From: Arenibacter algicola
Lineage (GTDB): Bacteria; Bacteroidota; Bacteroidia; Flavobacteriales; Flavobacteriaceae
Direction of reading: 5' to 3'
NCBI RefSeq assembly: GCF_018860365.1
Contig: NZ_JAHKPO010000013.1
Span: 62,001-126,000, forward strand
Length of the DNA stretch: 64,000 nucleotides
This document shows positions 27,104-36,611 of the stretch, one piece after another. The notes under the pieces were generated by a model. The model saw only the letters and a program-made list of their open reading frames with translations. It did not search any database and had not been told where the DNA came from. Position 1 is the stretch's first letter; every line of letters begins with the position of its first letter. A program made the translations under genes and the position numbers.

Positions 27104-27489
27104 TGTCCAAGAATAAATTCCTTTTTTCCTTTTACTTTTCCTTGGTACTTTTGAGCCTGTTGGTTTTCTGCCTTCACCTCTTTATACTTTATTTGTTCGG
27201 ATTTCCTTTATTGGACCATATGATCGTTTTGGCCTATTTGCTCAATGTGGTTCTGGCCTTGATCATATTTTCGGTACTGTACTGGTTTCGGGAGAAATGG
27301 AGAGATCAGATAGGATTTCTTTTTTTAGGGGGAAGCATGCTCAAGTTTTTATTTTTCTTTCTCGTTTTTTATCCCTTCTATAATGCAGATGGGAACATGG
27401 AATCTTTGGAGTTTACCACTTTTTTTGTTCCCTATTTGGTGTGCCTTCTTTTGGAGACATTCTTTACTGCCAGAATGCTAAATAGTTAG
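27103..27489 (+). CDS. Integral membrane protein in the atpI position
   Basis: A 128-residue protein with four predicted membrane helices (about 7-30, 38-60, 71-92 and 100-122) and very few charged residues. From memory it matches DUF6168, a flavobacterial family. It occupies the place where other bacteria carry atpI, immediately before atpB, and its start overlaps the atpZ stop by one base. A role in ATP synthase assembly is inferred from position alone. Confidence 0.75.
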   Translation: MSKNKFLFSFYFSLVLLSLLVFCLHLFILYLFGFPLLDHMIVLAYLLNVVLALIIFSVLYWFREKWRDQIGFLFLGGSMLKFLFFFLVFYPFYNADGNMESLEFTTFFVPYLVCLLLETFFTARMLNS

Positions 27490-27572
27490 CTTCAATTTTG
27501 TTTTCCATATTACTTTTAAGTTATGGTCCAAAATAAACCGATTAATGCTTTTTTCTTTTTGAGATAAAAGCG

Positions 27573-27580
27573 TACATTTG
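27573..27580 (+). promoter_or_regulatory. Putative internal promoter for atpB
   Basis: TACATTTG fits TAnnTTTG, 33 nt before the atpB ATG at 27614. It would let atpBEFHAG be transcribed separately from sprE-bactofilin-atpZ. No good -33 TTTG at standard distance; one TTTG lies only 11 nt upstream. Confidence 0.5.
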
Positions 27581-27613
27581 CACGGATTTTTTGAGACCGA
27601 TATTTTAAGCGAT

Positions 27614-28690
27614 ATGCAAAAACCATTTTACGTCAAAGTTCTTTTAGTTGTTACACTTCTTCTGGGTATCAATGCTTTCGCACAAGAAAAGGACCATTCG
27701 TCCAGCGAGGAAAAAGGAAGCCTAAAAACCGAAATCAAGGAATTTATTGGACATCACTTGTTGGATTCCCATGATTTCACTCTTTTTACCATAGATGAGG
27801 AAAAAAATGAACACGTAGGTTTTCCGCTACCCGTAATTTTATGGGATAACGGTCTAAAGGTGTTCTCATCTGCCAAATTTCACCATGGGGAATCCGTGGC
27901 GGAAGTGGATGGGAATTATTATGCCCTATACCACGGCAAAATAGTGAAGACCGATGCAGAAGGAACCATCAACTACGATGAAGATCATCATGCAACCAAT
28001 GTAAAACCGTTGGATTTTTCCATTACAAAGAATGTTGTTTTTATATTTTTGGTTTCGGCCTTAATGTTGTTTATGTTCGGCAGAATGGCCAAGTCATACA
28101 AAACCAATGCTATGCCCAAAGGCATAGGCCGTATGTTGGAGCCTATTATTCTTTATATACGTGATGATATTGCTATTCCAAACATTGGGAAGAAACACTA
28201 TAAGAAATACATGAGTTATTTGTTGACTGTGTTTTTCTTTATCTGGATCATTAACCTTTTGGGGCTTACCCCACTTGGTGTAAACGTTACCAACAATATT
28301 GCGGTAACCTTTGCTTTGGCCATCCTTACTTATTTGATTACCACCTTTACCGCTAATAAGAATTACTGGAAGCATATTTTCTGGATGCCGGATGTACCTG
28401 TTTTTATGAAGGTTGTTTTGGCACCGATTGAGCTTTTGGGAACTTTTATAAAGCCCTTCTCCCTTATGATTCGTTTGTATGCGAACATTACGGCGGGTCA
28501 CGTGGTCTTAATGAGTATTTTGGGAATGATGTTTATCTTCAAAAACTGGATCGGAAGTCCATTGTCATTTGGTTTGGCATTTGCACTTTCTTTGTTGGAG
28601 TTGTTGGTAGCGGCCTTACAGGCCTATATATTTACGATGTTGTCCGCCCTGTATTTTGGTTCGGCCGTTGAAGAACATCACGATCACTAA
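27614..28690 (+). CDS. atpB: F0F1 ATP synthase subunit a
   Basis: Proton channel subunit of F0. The last 220 residues hold five or six membrane helices and the essential Arg287 in SLMIRLYANITAGH. The 358-residue protein is about 90 longer than E. coli AtpB because of an N-terminal extension that begins with a signal peptide (MQKPFYVKVLLVVTLLLGINAFAQ) and a periplasmic His-rich region of about 110 residues. ATG 27614 is used; the frame extends to 27578, inside the promoter box. The C-terminus is His-rich (EEHHDH). Confidence 0.95.
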   Translation: MQKPFYVKVLLVVTLLLGINAFAQEKDHSSSEEKGSLKTEIKEFIGHHLLDSHDFTLFTIDEEKNEHVGFPLPVILWDNGLKVFSSAKFHHGESVAEVDGNYYALYHGKIVKTDAEGTINYDEDHHATNVKPLDFSITKNVVFIFLVSALMLFMFGRMAKSYKTNAMPKGIGRMLEPIILYIRDDIAIPNIGKKHYKKYMSYLLTVFFFIWIINLLGLTPLGVNVTNNIAVTFALAILTYLITTFTANKNYWKHIFWMPDVPVFMKVVLAPIELLGTFIKPFSLMIRLYANITAGHVVLMSILGMMFIFKNWIGSPLSFGLAFALSLLELLVAALQAYIFTMLSALYFGSAVEEHHDH

Positions 28691-28723
28691 GAGTAGAATG
28701 TTTAATAATTAATTATATATATT

Positions 28724-28915
28724 ATGGAAATCCCAACTATTGTAGGAGCTGGTTTGATCGTTATCGGTGCTGGTTTAGGTATTGGTAAAATTGGTGGTTC
28801 TGCTATGGATGCCATTGCACGTCAGCCAGAGGCTTCAGGTAAGATTCAAACAGCAATGTTGATTGCTGCTGCACTTATCGAAGGTATTGGTTTTGCTGCG
28901 CTTTTCGCATCTTAG
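28724..28915 (+). CDS. atpE: F0F1 ATP synthase subunit c
   Basis: Rotor-ring subunit, 63 residues forming a helical hairpin. The polar loop RQP is at 33-35 and the ion-binding Glu53 lies in AALIEGIGF. The residue after Glu is Gly, with no Ser/Thr or Gln ligands of the sodium type, so proton coupling is likely. Gly-rich helix 1 (GAGLIVIGAGLGIGKIGG) is typical. A long perfect-type hairpin begins 11 bp after the stop, before atpF. Confidence 0.96.
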   Translation: MEIPTIVGAGLIVIGAGLGIGKIGGSAMDAIARQPEASGKIQTAMLIAAALIEGIGFAALFAS

Positions 28916-28925
28916 TCAAACAAAA

Positions 28926-28964
28926 TAAGGAACGGCTATAACGGTTGGTTATAGCTGTTCCTTA
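28926..28964 (+). promoter_or_regulatory. Intercistronic hairpin between atpE and atpF
   Basis: Arms 28926-28942 and 28948-28964 pair over 17 bp with one G-U and a five-base loop (GGTTG). It is followed by ACAATTAAA, not a T run, so it is not a normal terminator. The place, right after the gene for the most abundant subunit, suggests an mRNA stabiliser or processing site. Confidence 0.85.
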
Positions 28965-29003
28965 CAATTAAAAATTAAACGTTTACATTTCATATATTAG
29001 GAC

Positions 29004-29504
29004 ATGGAAAAATTAATAGAGCAGTTTTCATTTGGATTGTTTTTTTGGCAATTGTTATTATTTATAGCAGTGCTTTTATTGTTGCGTAAGTTTGCGTGGA
29101 AACCTATTCTTGATGCCGTTGAGGATCGTGAGTCTGGTATTAAAGACGCATTGGCTGCAGCAGAAAACGCCAAAAAGGAAATGCAAAATGTTACTGCCGA
29201 TAGCGAACGTCTTTTACAGGAGGCAAGGGTAGAACGTGAGGCTATGATCAAAGAGGCCCGTGAAATGAAGGAGAAAATCGTTACGGATGCAAAGGACTTG
29301 GCGCAGGCCGAGGCCGATAAAATGATCAAGCAGGCGCAACTTGCCATTGAAAGTGAAAAGAAAGCAGCCGTAGCCGATATAAAGAACGAAGTGGCTACCC
29401 TATCCTTGGAGATTGCGGAAAAAGTCATTAAAGGACAGTTTTCCGATAAGGCCAAACAAATGAAGTTGGTCGAAGAAATGATCGGGGACATTAAGCTAAA
29501 TTAG
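29004..29504 (+). CDS. atpF: F0F1 ATP synthase subunit b
   Basis: Peripheral stalk subunit, 166 residues: one N-terminal membrane helix (about 8-28) and a long charged coiled coil rich in Ala, Glu and Lys, the b-subunit pattern. FAWKPILDAVEDRESGI right after the membrane helix is a family signature. Starts 89 bp after atpE, beyond the intercistronic hairpin; atpH follows by 10 bp. Confidence 0.95.
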   Translation: MEKLIEQFSFGLFFWQLLLFIAVLLLLRKFAWKPILDAVEDRESGIKDALAAAENAKKEMQNVTADSERLLQEARVEREAMIKEAREMKEKIVTDAKDLAQAEADKMIKQAQLAIESEKKAAVADIKNEVATLSLEIAEKVIKGQFSDKAKQMKLVEEMIGDIKLN

Positions 29505-29514
29505 GAATAGGGAT

Positions 29515-30054
29515 ATGAACGAAGCTAGAGCAGCCGTACGTTACGCAAAGGCAATATTGGATCTGGCGGTAGATAATAAAGCTACCGAACAGGTGGAGAA
29601 GGATTTCCGAAGTATACTATCTACTATTGCTGATAGCAATGAACTTCAGGAAATGTTGGGGAGCCCTGTTTTAAAAGGCGAACTTAAAAAGAAGGCCTTA
29701 TCCGAAATTTTCAGTGGAAGCAATAGCGTTACTGAGGGACTTATTTCCACATTGGTGGATAACAAGAGAATTTCAATTCTGAACGATGTTGCCGAGAAGT
29801 TCATCATTTTGAATGAGGCTCGTAAAGGTCAGGGTGTAGCTTTGGTAACCACCGCGGTTCCTTTAAGCGCCGATCTGGAGAAAAAGATATTGGGCAAGGT
29901 TGTTGAACTTACCGGAAATGAATCTACTATTGAGAACAAAGTGGATGACAGCATTATCGGAGGGTTTATTTTGCGTGTTGGGGATTTGCAGTATGATGCA
30001 AGCATAGCCAACAAATTAAGTAATTTGAAAAGAGAGTTTACAAATAGTCTATAA
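29515..30054 (+). CDS. atpH: F0F1 ATP synthase subunit delta
   Basis: Peripheral stalk protein at the top of F1 (OSCP homologue), 179 residues. The N-terminal six-helix domain begins ARAAVRYAKAILDLA, and the C-terminal part carries the conserved G(G)FILRVGDLQYDASI stretch near 150-165 (here IIGGFILRVGD), diagnostic for delta. Ten bp after atpF, 58 bp before atpA. Confidence 0.95.
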   Translation: MNEARAAVRYAKAILDLAVDNKATEQVEKDFRSILSTIADSNELQEMLGSPVLKGELKKKALSEIFSGSNSVTEGLISTLVDNKRISILNDVAEKFIILNEARKGQGVALVTTAVPLSADLEKKILGKVVELTGNESTIENKVDDSIIGGFILRVGDLQYDASIANKLSNLKREFTNSL

Positions 30055-30112
30055 ATAATTTTTTTGGACGATGTTGGGTTTCAATGTGGTCCTAATCTTA
30101 TATCTATAACAA

Positions 30113-31687
30113 ATGGCAGGAGTAAAAGCCGCTGAAGTATCAGCAATATTAAAGAAGCAGTTATCGGGGTTTGAAGCATCAGCTTCATTAAACGAGGTAG
30201 GTACCGTTCTACAAGTAGGTGATGGTATCGCTAGGGTTTATGGATTATCTAACGTCCAATACGGAGAATTGGTAGAATTTGAAGGTGGACTTCAGGGGAT
30301 CGTTCTAAACTTGGAAGAGGATAACGTTGGTGTGGTATTGTTGAGCCCATCCAGAAATATTAAGGAAGGTTCTGTTGTAAAACGTACCCAGACCATTGCC
30401 TCCATTAAAGTTGGTGAAGGAATTATAGGTCGTGTTGTGGATACATTGGGAGCGCCAATAGATGGTAAGGGACCAATAACTGGGGATTTATATGAATTGC
30501 CATTGGAGCGTAAGGCACCTGGGGTTATTTTCCGTCAGCCGGTGACAGAGCCATTGCAAACTGGAATAAAGGCTATCGATGCCATGATTCCTGTTGGTAG
30601 GGGTCAGCGTGAGTTGGTCATTGGTGACCGTCAGACGGGTAAGACTACCGTTTGTGTGGATACCATTTTGAATCAAAAAGAATTTTACGATGCAGGGGAA
30701 CCTGTATATTGTATATATGTTGCCATTGGCCAAAAGGCCTCTACGGTAGCGAACATTGCAAAAACTTTGGAAGATGCAGGGGCTTTGGCCTATACTACCA
30801 TTGTAGCTGCAAATGCTTCCGACCCTGCTTCCATGCAGGTATATGCTCCCTTTGCAGGAGCTGCCATCGGTGAATATTTTAGGGATACTGGTAGACCAGC
30901 TTTGATTATCTATGATGATTTGTCAAAACAAGCAGTTGCCTATCGTGAGATATCTTTATTGTTAAGACGCCCACCGGGACGTGAGGCTTATCCTGGGGAT
31001 GTATTTTACCTTCACTCCAGATTGTTGGAGCGTGCTGCAAAAGTTATTGCAGATGATACTATAGCAAAGAATATGAACGATTTGCCAGAGGTATTGAAAC
31101 CAATGGTAAAAGGTGGTGGATCTTTAACGGCTTTGCCTATTATCGAAACTCAGGCTGGGGATGTTTCCGCTTATATTCCTACCAACGTAATTTCTATTAC
31201 GGATGGTCAGATTTTCTTGACCCAAGATCTTTTCAACCAAGGGGTTCGTCCTGCGATCAACGTAGGTATTTCAGTATCTCGTGTTGGGGGTAATGCCCAG
31301 ATAAAGTCAATGAAAAAGGTAGCAGGTACCTTAAAATTGGATCAGGCACAATTCCGTGAATTGGAAGCTTTTGCCAAGTTCGGCTCAGATTTGGATGCCG
31401 CTACATTGAATGTTATTGAAAAAGGACGTAGAAACGTTGAAATTCTTAAACAGGCACAGAACGATCCTTTTACTGTTGAAGATCAGGTGGCTATTATTTA
31501 TGCAGGTTCCAAGAACTTGTTGAACAAGGTTCCTGTAGAGAAAATAAAGGAGTTTGAAAGGGACTATCTAGAGTTTTTGAACGCCAAGCATAGAGGAATT
31601 TTGGATCAGCTTAAGGCAGGAAAGTTAACAGATGAGGTAATAGATGTTTTGAGCTCTGTAGCCAAAGATCTATCCGCTAAATATTAA
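30113..31687 (+). CDS. atpA: F0F1 ATP synthase subunit alpha
   Basis: Non-catalytic nucleotide-binding subunit of F1, 524 residues. Walker A GDRQTGKT is at 171-178, [14 protein letters not shown] near 385, and the arginine-finger region VSRVGG is intact. The beta and epsilon genes (atpD, atpC) are not in this operon, as is usual in Bacteroidota, where they sit elsewhere. A 17-bp hairpin begins 6 bp after the stop. Confidence 0.97.
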   Translation: MAGVKAAEVSAILKKQLSGFEASASLNEVGTVLQVGDGIARVYGLSNVQYGELVEFEGGLQGIVLNLEEDNVGVVLLSPSRNIKEGSVVKRTQTIASIKVGEGIIGRVVDTLGAPIDGKGPITGDLYELPLERKAPGVIFRQPVTEPLQTGIKAIDAMIPVGRGQRELVIGDRQTGKTTVCVDTILNQKEFYDAGEPVYCIYVAIGQKASTVANIAKTLEDAGALAYTTIVAANASDPASMQVYAPFAGAAIGEYFRDTGRPALIIYDDLSKQAVAYREISLLLRRPPGREAYPGDVFYLHSRLLERAAKVIADDTIAKNMNDLPEVLKPMVKGGGSLTALPIIETQAGDVSAYIPTNVISITDGQIFLTQDLFNQGVRPAINVGISVSRVGGNAQIKSMKKVAGTLKLDQAQFRELEAFAKFGSDLDAATLNVIEKGRRNVEILKQAQNDPFTVEDQVAIIYAGSKNLLNKVPVEKIKEFERDYLEFLNAKHRGILDQLKAGKLTDEVIDVLSSVAKDLSAKY

Positions 31688-31693
31688 TAAAGT

Positions 31694-31732
31694 ATTTTCT
31701 CTGTCTTCTTGATGCAAGAAGACAGAGAAAAT
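31694..31732 (+). promoter_or_regulatory. Intercistronic hairpin between atpA and atpG
   Basis: Perfect 17-bp inverted repeat (31694-31710 with 31716-31732) and a five-base loop GATGC, built like the one after atpE. The downstream sequence TGAATAAATAAATG lacks a T run, so full termination is unlikely. Confidence 0.85.
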
Positions 31733-31789
31733 TGAATAAATAAATGTCTAACACAGTATTCCTCTACTTGGGGAGCTTAAGTGGAGCCT

Positions 31790-32650
31790 ATGGCCAATTT
31801 AAAAGAAATACGTAATAGAATTGCTTCGGTATCTTCAACGATGCAGATTACCAGTGCCATGAAAATGGTTTCTGCCGCTAAGTTGAAGAAGGCTCAGGAT
31901 GCCATTACCGCAATGCGTCCATATTCCGATAAATTGTCGGAGCTTTTGCAAAGTCTTAGCGCAAGTCTAGATGCCGATTCCGGAAGCAAGTTTGCCGATA
32001 ATCGTGAAGTAAAAAAGGTTTTGATCGTTGCCATAACCTCTAACCGGGGTTTATGTGGTGCCTTTAATACGAACATTTTAAAACAAAGCGTTCTTTTGGC
32101 CAACAGTACCTATGCTGGTAAACAGGTAGATTTTGTTGCCATTGGTAAAAAGGCCAATGATATTTTAAAGAAAAAGAACAAGGTTATTGCAAACCACAGT
32201 GCGGTTTTTGATGATTTGACCTTTGATAATGTGGCGGCCATTGCCGAGGATTTAATGGATCTGTTTACCACAGGGGCATACGATAAGATTGAAATTGTAT
32301 ATAACAAATTCAAGAATGCTGCTACACAAATAGTAATGACAGAGCAATTTTTGCCAATCGTTCCTATAGAAGGTGATGCCAATTCGGTGGCTGATTATAT
32401 TTTTGAACCTTCCAAGGCGGAGATTGTGGAACAATTGATCCCAAAATCATTAAAAACCCAGTTGTACAAAGGGGTGCGCGATTCCTTTGCTAGTGAACAT
32501 GGTGCTCGTATGACCGCTATGCACAAGGCAACGGACAACGCAACTGACTTAAGAAATCAGCTGAAACTTACATATAACAAAGCAAGACAAGCTGCCATCA
32601 CTGGCGAAATTTTAGAAATTGTTGGTGGAGCGGAAGCGTTGAACAACTAA
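31790..32650 (+). CDS. atpG: F0F1 ATP synthase subunit gamma
   Basis: Central rotor shaft, 286 residues. The N-terminal helix ANLKEIRNRIASVSSTMQIT and the C-terminal helix with ATDNATDLRNQLKLTYNKARQAAIT pair as the coiled coil; SNRGLCGAFN near 82-91 is a signature. ATG at 31790 is the family start; a GTG nine bases upstream is in frame but less likely. Last gene of the operon: a two-hairpin terminator follows. Confidence 0.96.
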   Translation: MANLKEIRNRIASVSSTMQITSAMKMVSAAKLKKAQDAITAMRPYSDKLSELLQSLSASLDADSGSKFADNREVKKVLIVAITSNRGLCGAFNTNILKQSVLLANSTYAGKQVDFVAIGKKANDILKKKNKVIANHSAVFDDLTFDNVAAIAEDLMDLFTTGAYDKIEIVYNKFKNAATQIVMTEQFLPIVPIEGDANSVADYIFEPSKAEIVEQLIPKSLKTQLYKGVRDSFASEHGARMTAMHKATDNATDLRNQLKLTYNKARQAAITGEILEIVGGAEALNN

Positions 32651-32664
32651 ATGTTATTATTAGT

Positions 32665-32720
32665 CCTATCATTATTGATAGGTTTCAGAATATAGAACCC
32701 CACATTATTGTGGGGTTTTT
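32665..32720 (+). terminator. Tandem hairpin terminator of the atp operon
   Basis: First hairpin CCTATC / GATAGG (32665-32682), then AACCCCAC / GTGGGGTT (32696-32717) leading into a T run. Both loops read ATTATT. Confidence 0.9.
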
Positions 32721-32735
32721 ATATTTATGGAGTTA

Positions 32736-32765
32736 TTTGTCGCATAAGCTAATTTACTAACTTTG
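32736..32765 (+). promoter_or_regulatory. Promoter of the flippase-dut operon
   Basis: TTTG (32736-32739), 18 bp, then TAACTTTG (32758-32765): both Bacteroidota boxes at near-standard spacing. Best-formed promoter in the window; 47 bp before the TTG start. Confidence 0.7.
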
Positions 32766-32812
32766 CCCGCATCGATTAAATGCCTAATTTTAAAGCTAAT
32801 TCATAGATTTCT

Positions 32813-34276
32813 TTGAATCCACTTAAAAAACTATTTAAACAGACGTTTATCTATGGCTTAGCTACGGTCTTGCCCCGGATGCTATCGTTTCTTTTAACGC
32901 CTTTATATGTCACTGTTCTACCCACGGATGAATACGGGGAGGTTTCCATTATTTTTGCCTGGTTTGCTATTTTTAATGTGTTATTGGCTTATGGCATGGA
33001 AACGGCCTTTTTTCGTTTTTACAACGATACATCCCTAAATAAGAAAACAGTTGTTACCACTTCTTTAATTTCTATTGGGGCCTCTTCCTTTATTTTCATG
33101 CTCCTAGCTTTTATGTTTAAGGGGTCTATTTCATCAATAAGTGATATTGATCCACAATTTATCTCTTATGCGATATTGATTCTTGTACTGGATGCTTTGG
33201 TGATCATTCCATTTTCCTGGCTAAGGGCCAATGAAAAGCCTATGCGCTATGCCTTGGTCAAGATTGCAAATGTGGTAATTAACCTAGGCTTGAATTGTTT
33301 TTTCTTATTGATTCTTCCAATTCTTGCAGAAAGCAATCCAAATGCGTTTTTAAGTGGTCTTTACAAGCCTAACTTTGAAATCTCCTACATATTTATCTCT
33401 ATGTTGATTGCTAGTGGCACAACCCTCCTTTTGATGTTGCGTCTCTATTTAAGAAGACCCTACGTATTCGATAGGTTTATATGGACCAACATGATGAAAT
33501 ACGCTGCTCCTGTTTTAGTAGCGGGTATTGCATTTACCATCAATGAAGTGTTTGATCGAATTATGTTGGATTGGCTCTTGCCAAACGATATTGCCGAGAG
33601 TGAGATTGGTAAATATTCTGCCTGCTACAAACTTACCTTATTCATGACGCTATTTGCCACGGCCTTTAGGATGGGTATAGAACCCTTTTTCTTTAGTCAC
33701 TCCAAAAGTGATAACCCACAAAGGGCCTATGCGCAGATTACCAACTATTTTGTAATCCTTGGAAGCGTTATTTTACTTTCCGTTGTGGTCTATGCAGATG
33801 TCCTTAAACTATTCATTGTCCCCAATTCGGATTATTGGGAGGCCATGTCTGTAGTACCCATAATTATTTTGGCCAGTTTTTGTTTGGGAATCTACCACAA
33901 CCTATCGGTATGGTACAAAGTAACCGACCGTACCAAGTTTGGAGCATATATTTCTTTGATCGGTGCCACGCTTACAATAATTATCAATTTTGCCTTTATT
34001 CCCTATTTTGGATATGTGGCCTCTGCCGTAGCAACTTTGGTAGCCTATGCATCTATGGTAATACTGTCCTTCTTTTTTGGCAGAATGTATTACCCTATAC
34101 CATACAACCACAGAAAAATAATTTTCTACCTAGTGGTTTCCATCTCGTTTTCCATGCTATCTTTTTACGTTTTCGATCGTAATTTGATTATTGGCAGTAT
34201 ATTTTTCATTATATTTTTGGGCATGGTATATAGGCTTGAAAGTGATAAACTAAAACAAATATTTCTACGAAAATGA
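32813..34276 (+). CDS. Wzx-like polysaccharide/lipid-linked oligosaccharide flippase
   Basis: Inner-membrane protein of 487 residues with about 12-14 predicted helices, of the MATE/MVF-type oligosaccharide flippase group; it likely moves lipid-linked glycan across the inner membrane. The start is TTG at 32813 ([23 protein letters not shown], family-typical); no useful ATG exists. Together with the rml operon it suggests glycan assembly, but the two loci are 27 kb apart. Its stop overlaps the dut start by 4 bp (ATGA). Confidence 0.88.
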   Translation: MNPLKKLFKQTFIYGLATVLPRMLSFLLTPLYVTVLPTDEYGEVSIIFAWFAIFNVLLAYGMETAFFRFYNDTSLNKKTVVTTSLISIGASSFIFMLLAFMFKGSISSISDIDPQFISYAILILVLDALVIIPFSWLRANEKPMRYALVKIANVVINLGLNCFFLLILPILAESNPNAFLSGLYKPNFEISYIFISMLIASGTTLLLMLRLYLRRPYVFDRFIWTNMMKYAAPVLVAGIAFTINEVFDRIMLDWLLPNDIAESEIGKYSACYKLTLFMTLFATAFRMGIEPFFFSHSKSDNPQRAYAQITNYFVILGSVILLSVVVYADVLKLFIVPNSDYWEAMSVVPIIILASFCLGIYHNLSVWYKVTDRTKFGAYISLIGATLTIIINFAFIPYFGYVASAVATLVAYASMVILSFFFGRMYYPIPYNHRKIIFYLVVSISFSMLSFYVFDRNLIIGSIFFIIFLGMVYRLESDKLKQIFLRK

Positions 34277-34707
34277 CTATAAAAATCATCAATAAATCGG
34301 TACATCCCTTACCTAGCTACGAAACCTTGGCTTCTGCCGGGATGGATCTAAGGGCCAATCTTACAGAATCTATTGTATTGCAACCCATGGATAGAACCAT
34401 TGTAAAGACTGGACTTTTCCTGGAGCTTCCAATTGGTTTTGAGGCGCAGGTTAGACCACGAAGCGGGTTGGCGGCGAAAAAAGGAATTACCGTTTTAAAT
34501 GCTCCTGGCACGGTTGATGCTGATTACAGGGGGGAAGTAGGGGTAATATTGATAAATCTTTCCACCGAAGCTTTCACTATAGAAAATGGTGAACGTATTG
34601 CCCAATTGGTCATTGCCAAGCACGAAAGGGCGGAGTGGGACTTGGTTGAACAGCTTTCCGAAACCTCTAGGGGCGCAGGGGGATTTGGTAGTACCGGTGT
34701 AAAATAA
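34273..34707 (+). CDS. dut: dUTP diphosphatase
   Basis: Hydrolyses dUTP to dUMP, keeping uracil out of DNA and supplying dTMP synthesis. A trimeric dUTPase of 144 residues with all five motifs: SAGMDL, RPRSGLA, the catalytic [21 protein letters not shown] and GGFGSTG at the C-terminus. Starts 4 bp inside the flippase gene. The following 180 bp (34708-34887) hold no gene or clear terminator. Confidence 0.96.
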   Translation: MTIKIINKSVHPLPSYETLASAGMDLRANLTESIVLQPMDRTIVKTGLFLELPIGFEAQVRPRSGLAAKKGITVLNAPGTVDADYRGEVGVILINLSTEAFTIENGERIAQLVIAKHERAEWDLVEQLSETSRGAGGFGSTGVK

Positions 34708-34887
34708 AACCCCGGGATAAACAGGGAGGACTCTGGCATAATCACTAATTTTATGGAGGTTTTTAATGGTCTTTTTATTTTAAGATAGGAATCTATCGGA
34801 ATAAAAGTGATTTTAAGGCAATCCAATGTTGAATTTTAAGTTGTTTAGGGCTTAAGGTCTGTTTTCCTATAAGAGTAAAATTGTAAT

Positions 34888-35820
34888 ATGAGAGGGAGGG
34901 TCTATATATTTATTTTTGCCCTGGGGTTATTTTTAATTCCAAGACCTAGTTGTGCCCAAGAAAATGAAATTAGGGAAGAAGAGAGTGCGGAGGTTTTTTT
35001 GGAGGAATATACCGATGAGTTTCAGGAGAAATTCTTTGAGGCATTAAAGCAAAAGGGAATTGAAAACTACGATAGGGCCGTTAATCTCCTTTTGGAATGT
35101 AAACAGTTAGACCCTAATAATTCCGTTTTGGACCATGAACTGGCCAAGGCCTATTTGGCTTCCAAACAAGTGGTTTTGGCACAGCAATACGGCATTTCAG
35201 CTTTGAATGCCAGACCGGATAATTTTTGGGTATTAAATACCTTGGTAGATATTACCCAGCGCCAAGGGTTGGGCCTAGAGGTGGTAAAGGATAAGATCCC
35301 TTACAATAATACCAAACTCCAGGAAAATCTGGCCGTAATCTATTTTAAACAGGAAAATTTTGAAAGCGCCCTGAAAATACTTAACGGTATGAAAAGCTCT
35401 GTATTTTCCAAGGATCTTACCTCAAGAATAAACAATTCCATCAAGAACAGGGAAAACACTGAAGTTCAGAAGGATACGATTATTGTAGAAGTTCAAAAGG
35501 AAAGCCCTATGGAAAATTATGTATCCAATATTTCCGGCTTTTTGGTAAAGAGCGACTTTAAAAATGCGGCATCCGTAAGTGAGGAGGCGTTGGAAAATTT
35601 CCCTGCACAACCCTATTTTTATTACACTTACGGACTTAGTTTAAATAAACTCAATAAACATAAGGAGGCCGTTGCTATTTTGGAATCGGGATTGGATTAT
35701 TTATTGGATGATGTTGATCTTGCCAATAAAATGTACAAAGAATTAGTGGATGCTAACAATGCTTTGGGAAATTCTTCCAAAGCAAATATGTATCTTAGTA
35801 AATTAAAATCCGGGTCGTAA
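34888..35820 (+). CDS. Exported TPR protein
   Basis: A 310-residue protein with a signal peptide (about 1-23, ending PSCAQ), then TPR helices: AVNLLLECKQLDPNNSVLDHELAKAYL-like repeat near 58-95, and more near 95-180 and 215-290. The Cys in SCAQ could instead be a lipobox. Probable periplasmic scaffolding protein. It precedes the DUF4292 lipoprotein by 4 bp and the EnvC-like gene after that, so the three form one envelope operon; dut may be included. Confidence 0.8.
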   Translation: MRGRVYIFIFALGLFLIPRPSCAQENEIREEESAEVFLEEYTDEFQEKFFEALKQKGIENYDRAVNLLLECKQLDPNNSVLDHELAKAYLASKQVVLAQQYGISALNARPDNFWVLNTLVDITQRQGLGLEVVKDKIPYNNTKLQENLAVIYFKQENFESALKILNGMKSSVFSKDLTSRINNSIKNRENTEVQKDTIIVEVQKESPMENYVSNISGFLVKSDFKNAASVSEEALENFPAQPYFYYTYGLSLNKLNKHKEAVAILESGLDYLLDDVDLANKMYKELVDANNALGNSSKANMYLSKLKSGS

Positions 35821-35824
35821 ATCT

Positions 35825-36610
35825 ATGGTATACAGTTTTAAAAGACATCAAAAATGGGCTATACTTGGCATTTTTGTAGTATTGGTGTTTTCATGTAAGT
35901 CTACAAGCGTAATTAAAGGCGGTACAGTGGATGAGAATTTAACCGCGAAGGCGGTCATTAGAAACCACTACTACACCCATTTTAATTTTAAAACCCTAAG
36001 TGGAAAGATGAAGATAGATTATTCTGACGGGGAGAGCACACAAAGTGTAAGTGTAAGTTTTAGGATGGAAAAAGATAAGGCCATTTGGTTAAGTGCGCCC
36101 TTAGGAATCGTAAAAGCATACATTACTCCGGATAGGGTGTCGTTTTATAATAAGTTGGACAACGAATATTTTGATGGGAATTTCTCCTATTTGACTCAAT
36201 TATTGGGAACCGACCTTAATTTTCAAAAAGTACAGAACCTTCTTTTGGGAGAGCCCCTTATTGATTTACGGGAAGAAAAGTATACGGTGGATATTGCTAA
36301 CGACAACTATCAGTTGAAACCAAAAAAGGCTGGAGAGCTATTTAAAACACTGTTTCAAATAGAGCCCTTGAATTATAGAATGGCTATACAGCAGTTGTCG
36401 CAACCATGGGAGAAACGACTACTTGAAATCAACTATAAGAACTATCAAAAAGTGAATAAATGGATTTTGCCCGGGGAGATAGATATTCTGGCCGTTGACG
36501 GGAACAATACCAATAATATTACCGTAGAATTTAGGAATATGGAGTTCAATAGAGCATTGAATTTTCCGTATAATATACCAAATGGTTTCAAAGAAATAGT
36601 ATTAAATTAA
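35825..36610 (+). CDS. DUF4292 family lipoprotein
   Basis: A 261-residue lipoprotein: signal peptide and lipobox VFSC give a lipidated Cys near 25, followed by a beta-rich domain (FKTLSGKMKIDYSDG near 55-70). DUF4292 is a Bacteroidota family; a LolA/LolB-like fold has been considered for such proteins, but I cannot confirm it here. Neighbours: TPR protein upstream by 4 bp, EnvC-like protein downstream by 1 bp. Outer-membrane biogenesis is a reasonable guess. Confidence 0.8.
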   Translation: MVYSFKRHQKWAILGIFVVLVFSCKSTSVIKGGTVDENLTAKAVIRNHYYTHFNFKTLSGKMKIDYSDGESTQSVSVSFRMEKDKAIWLSAPLGIVKAYITPDRVSFYNKLDNEYFDGNFSYLTQLLGTDLNFQKVQNLLLGEPLIDLREEKYTVDIANDNYQLKPKKAGELFKTLFQIEPLNYRMAIQQLSQPWEKRLLEINYKNYQKVNKWILPGEIDILAVDGNNTNNITVEFRNMEFNRALNFPYNIPNGFKEIVLN

Positions 36611-36611
36611 T

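Noticed and set aside
27578-27613. Upstream TTG start extending AtpB by 12 residues
   Set aside because: Lies inside the promoter box TACATTTG and is hydrophilic before the signal peptide; ATG 27614 is better.
28997-29491. Minus-strand frame of 164 codons opposite atpF
   Set aside because: Exact antisense of the Ala/Glu-rich coiled coil, which gives long Ser/Ala-rich open frames by codon bias.
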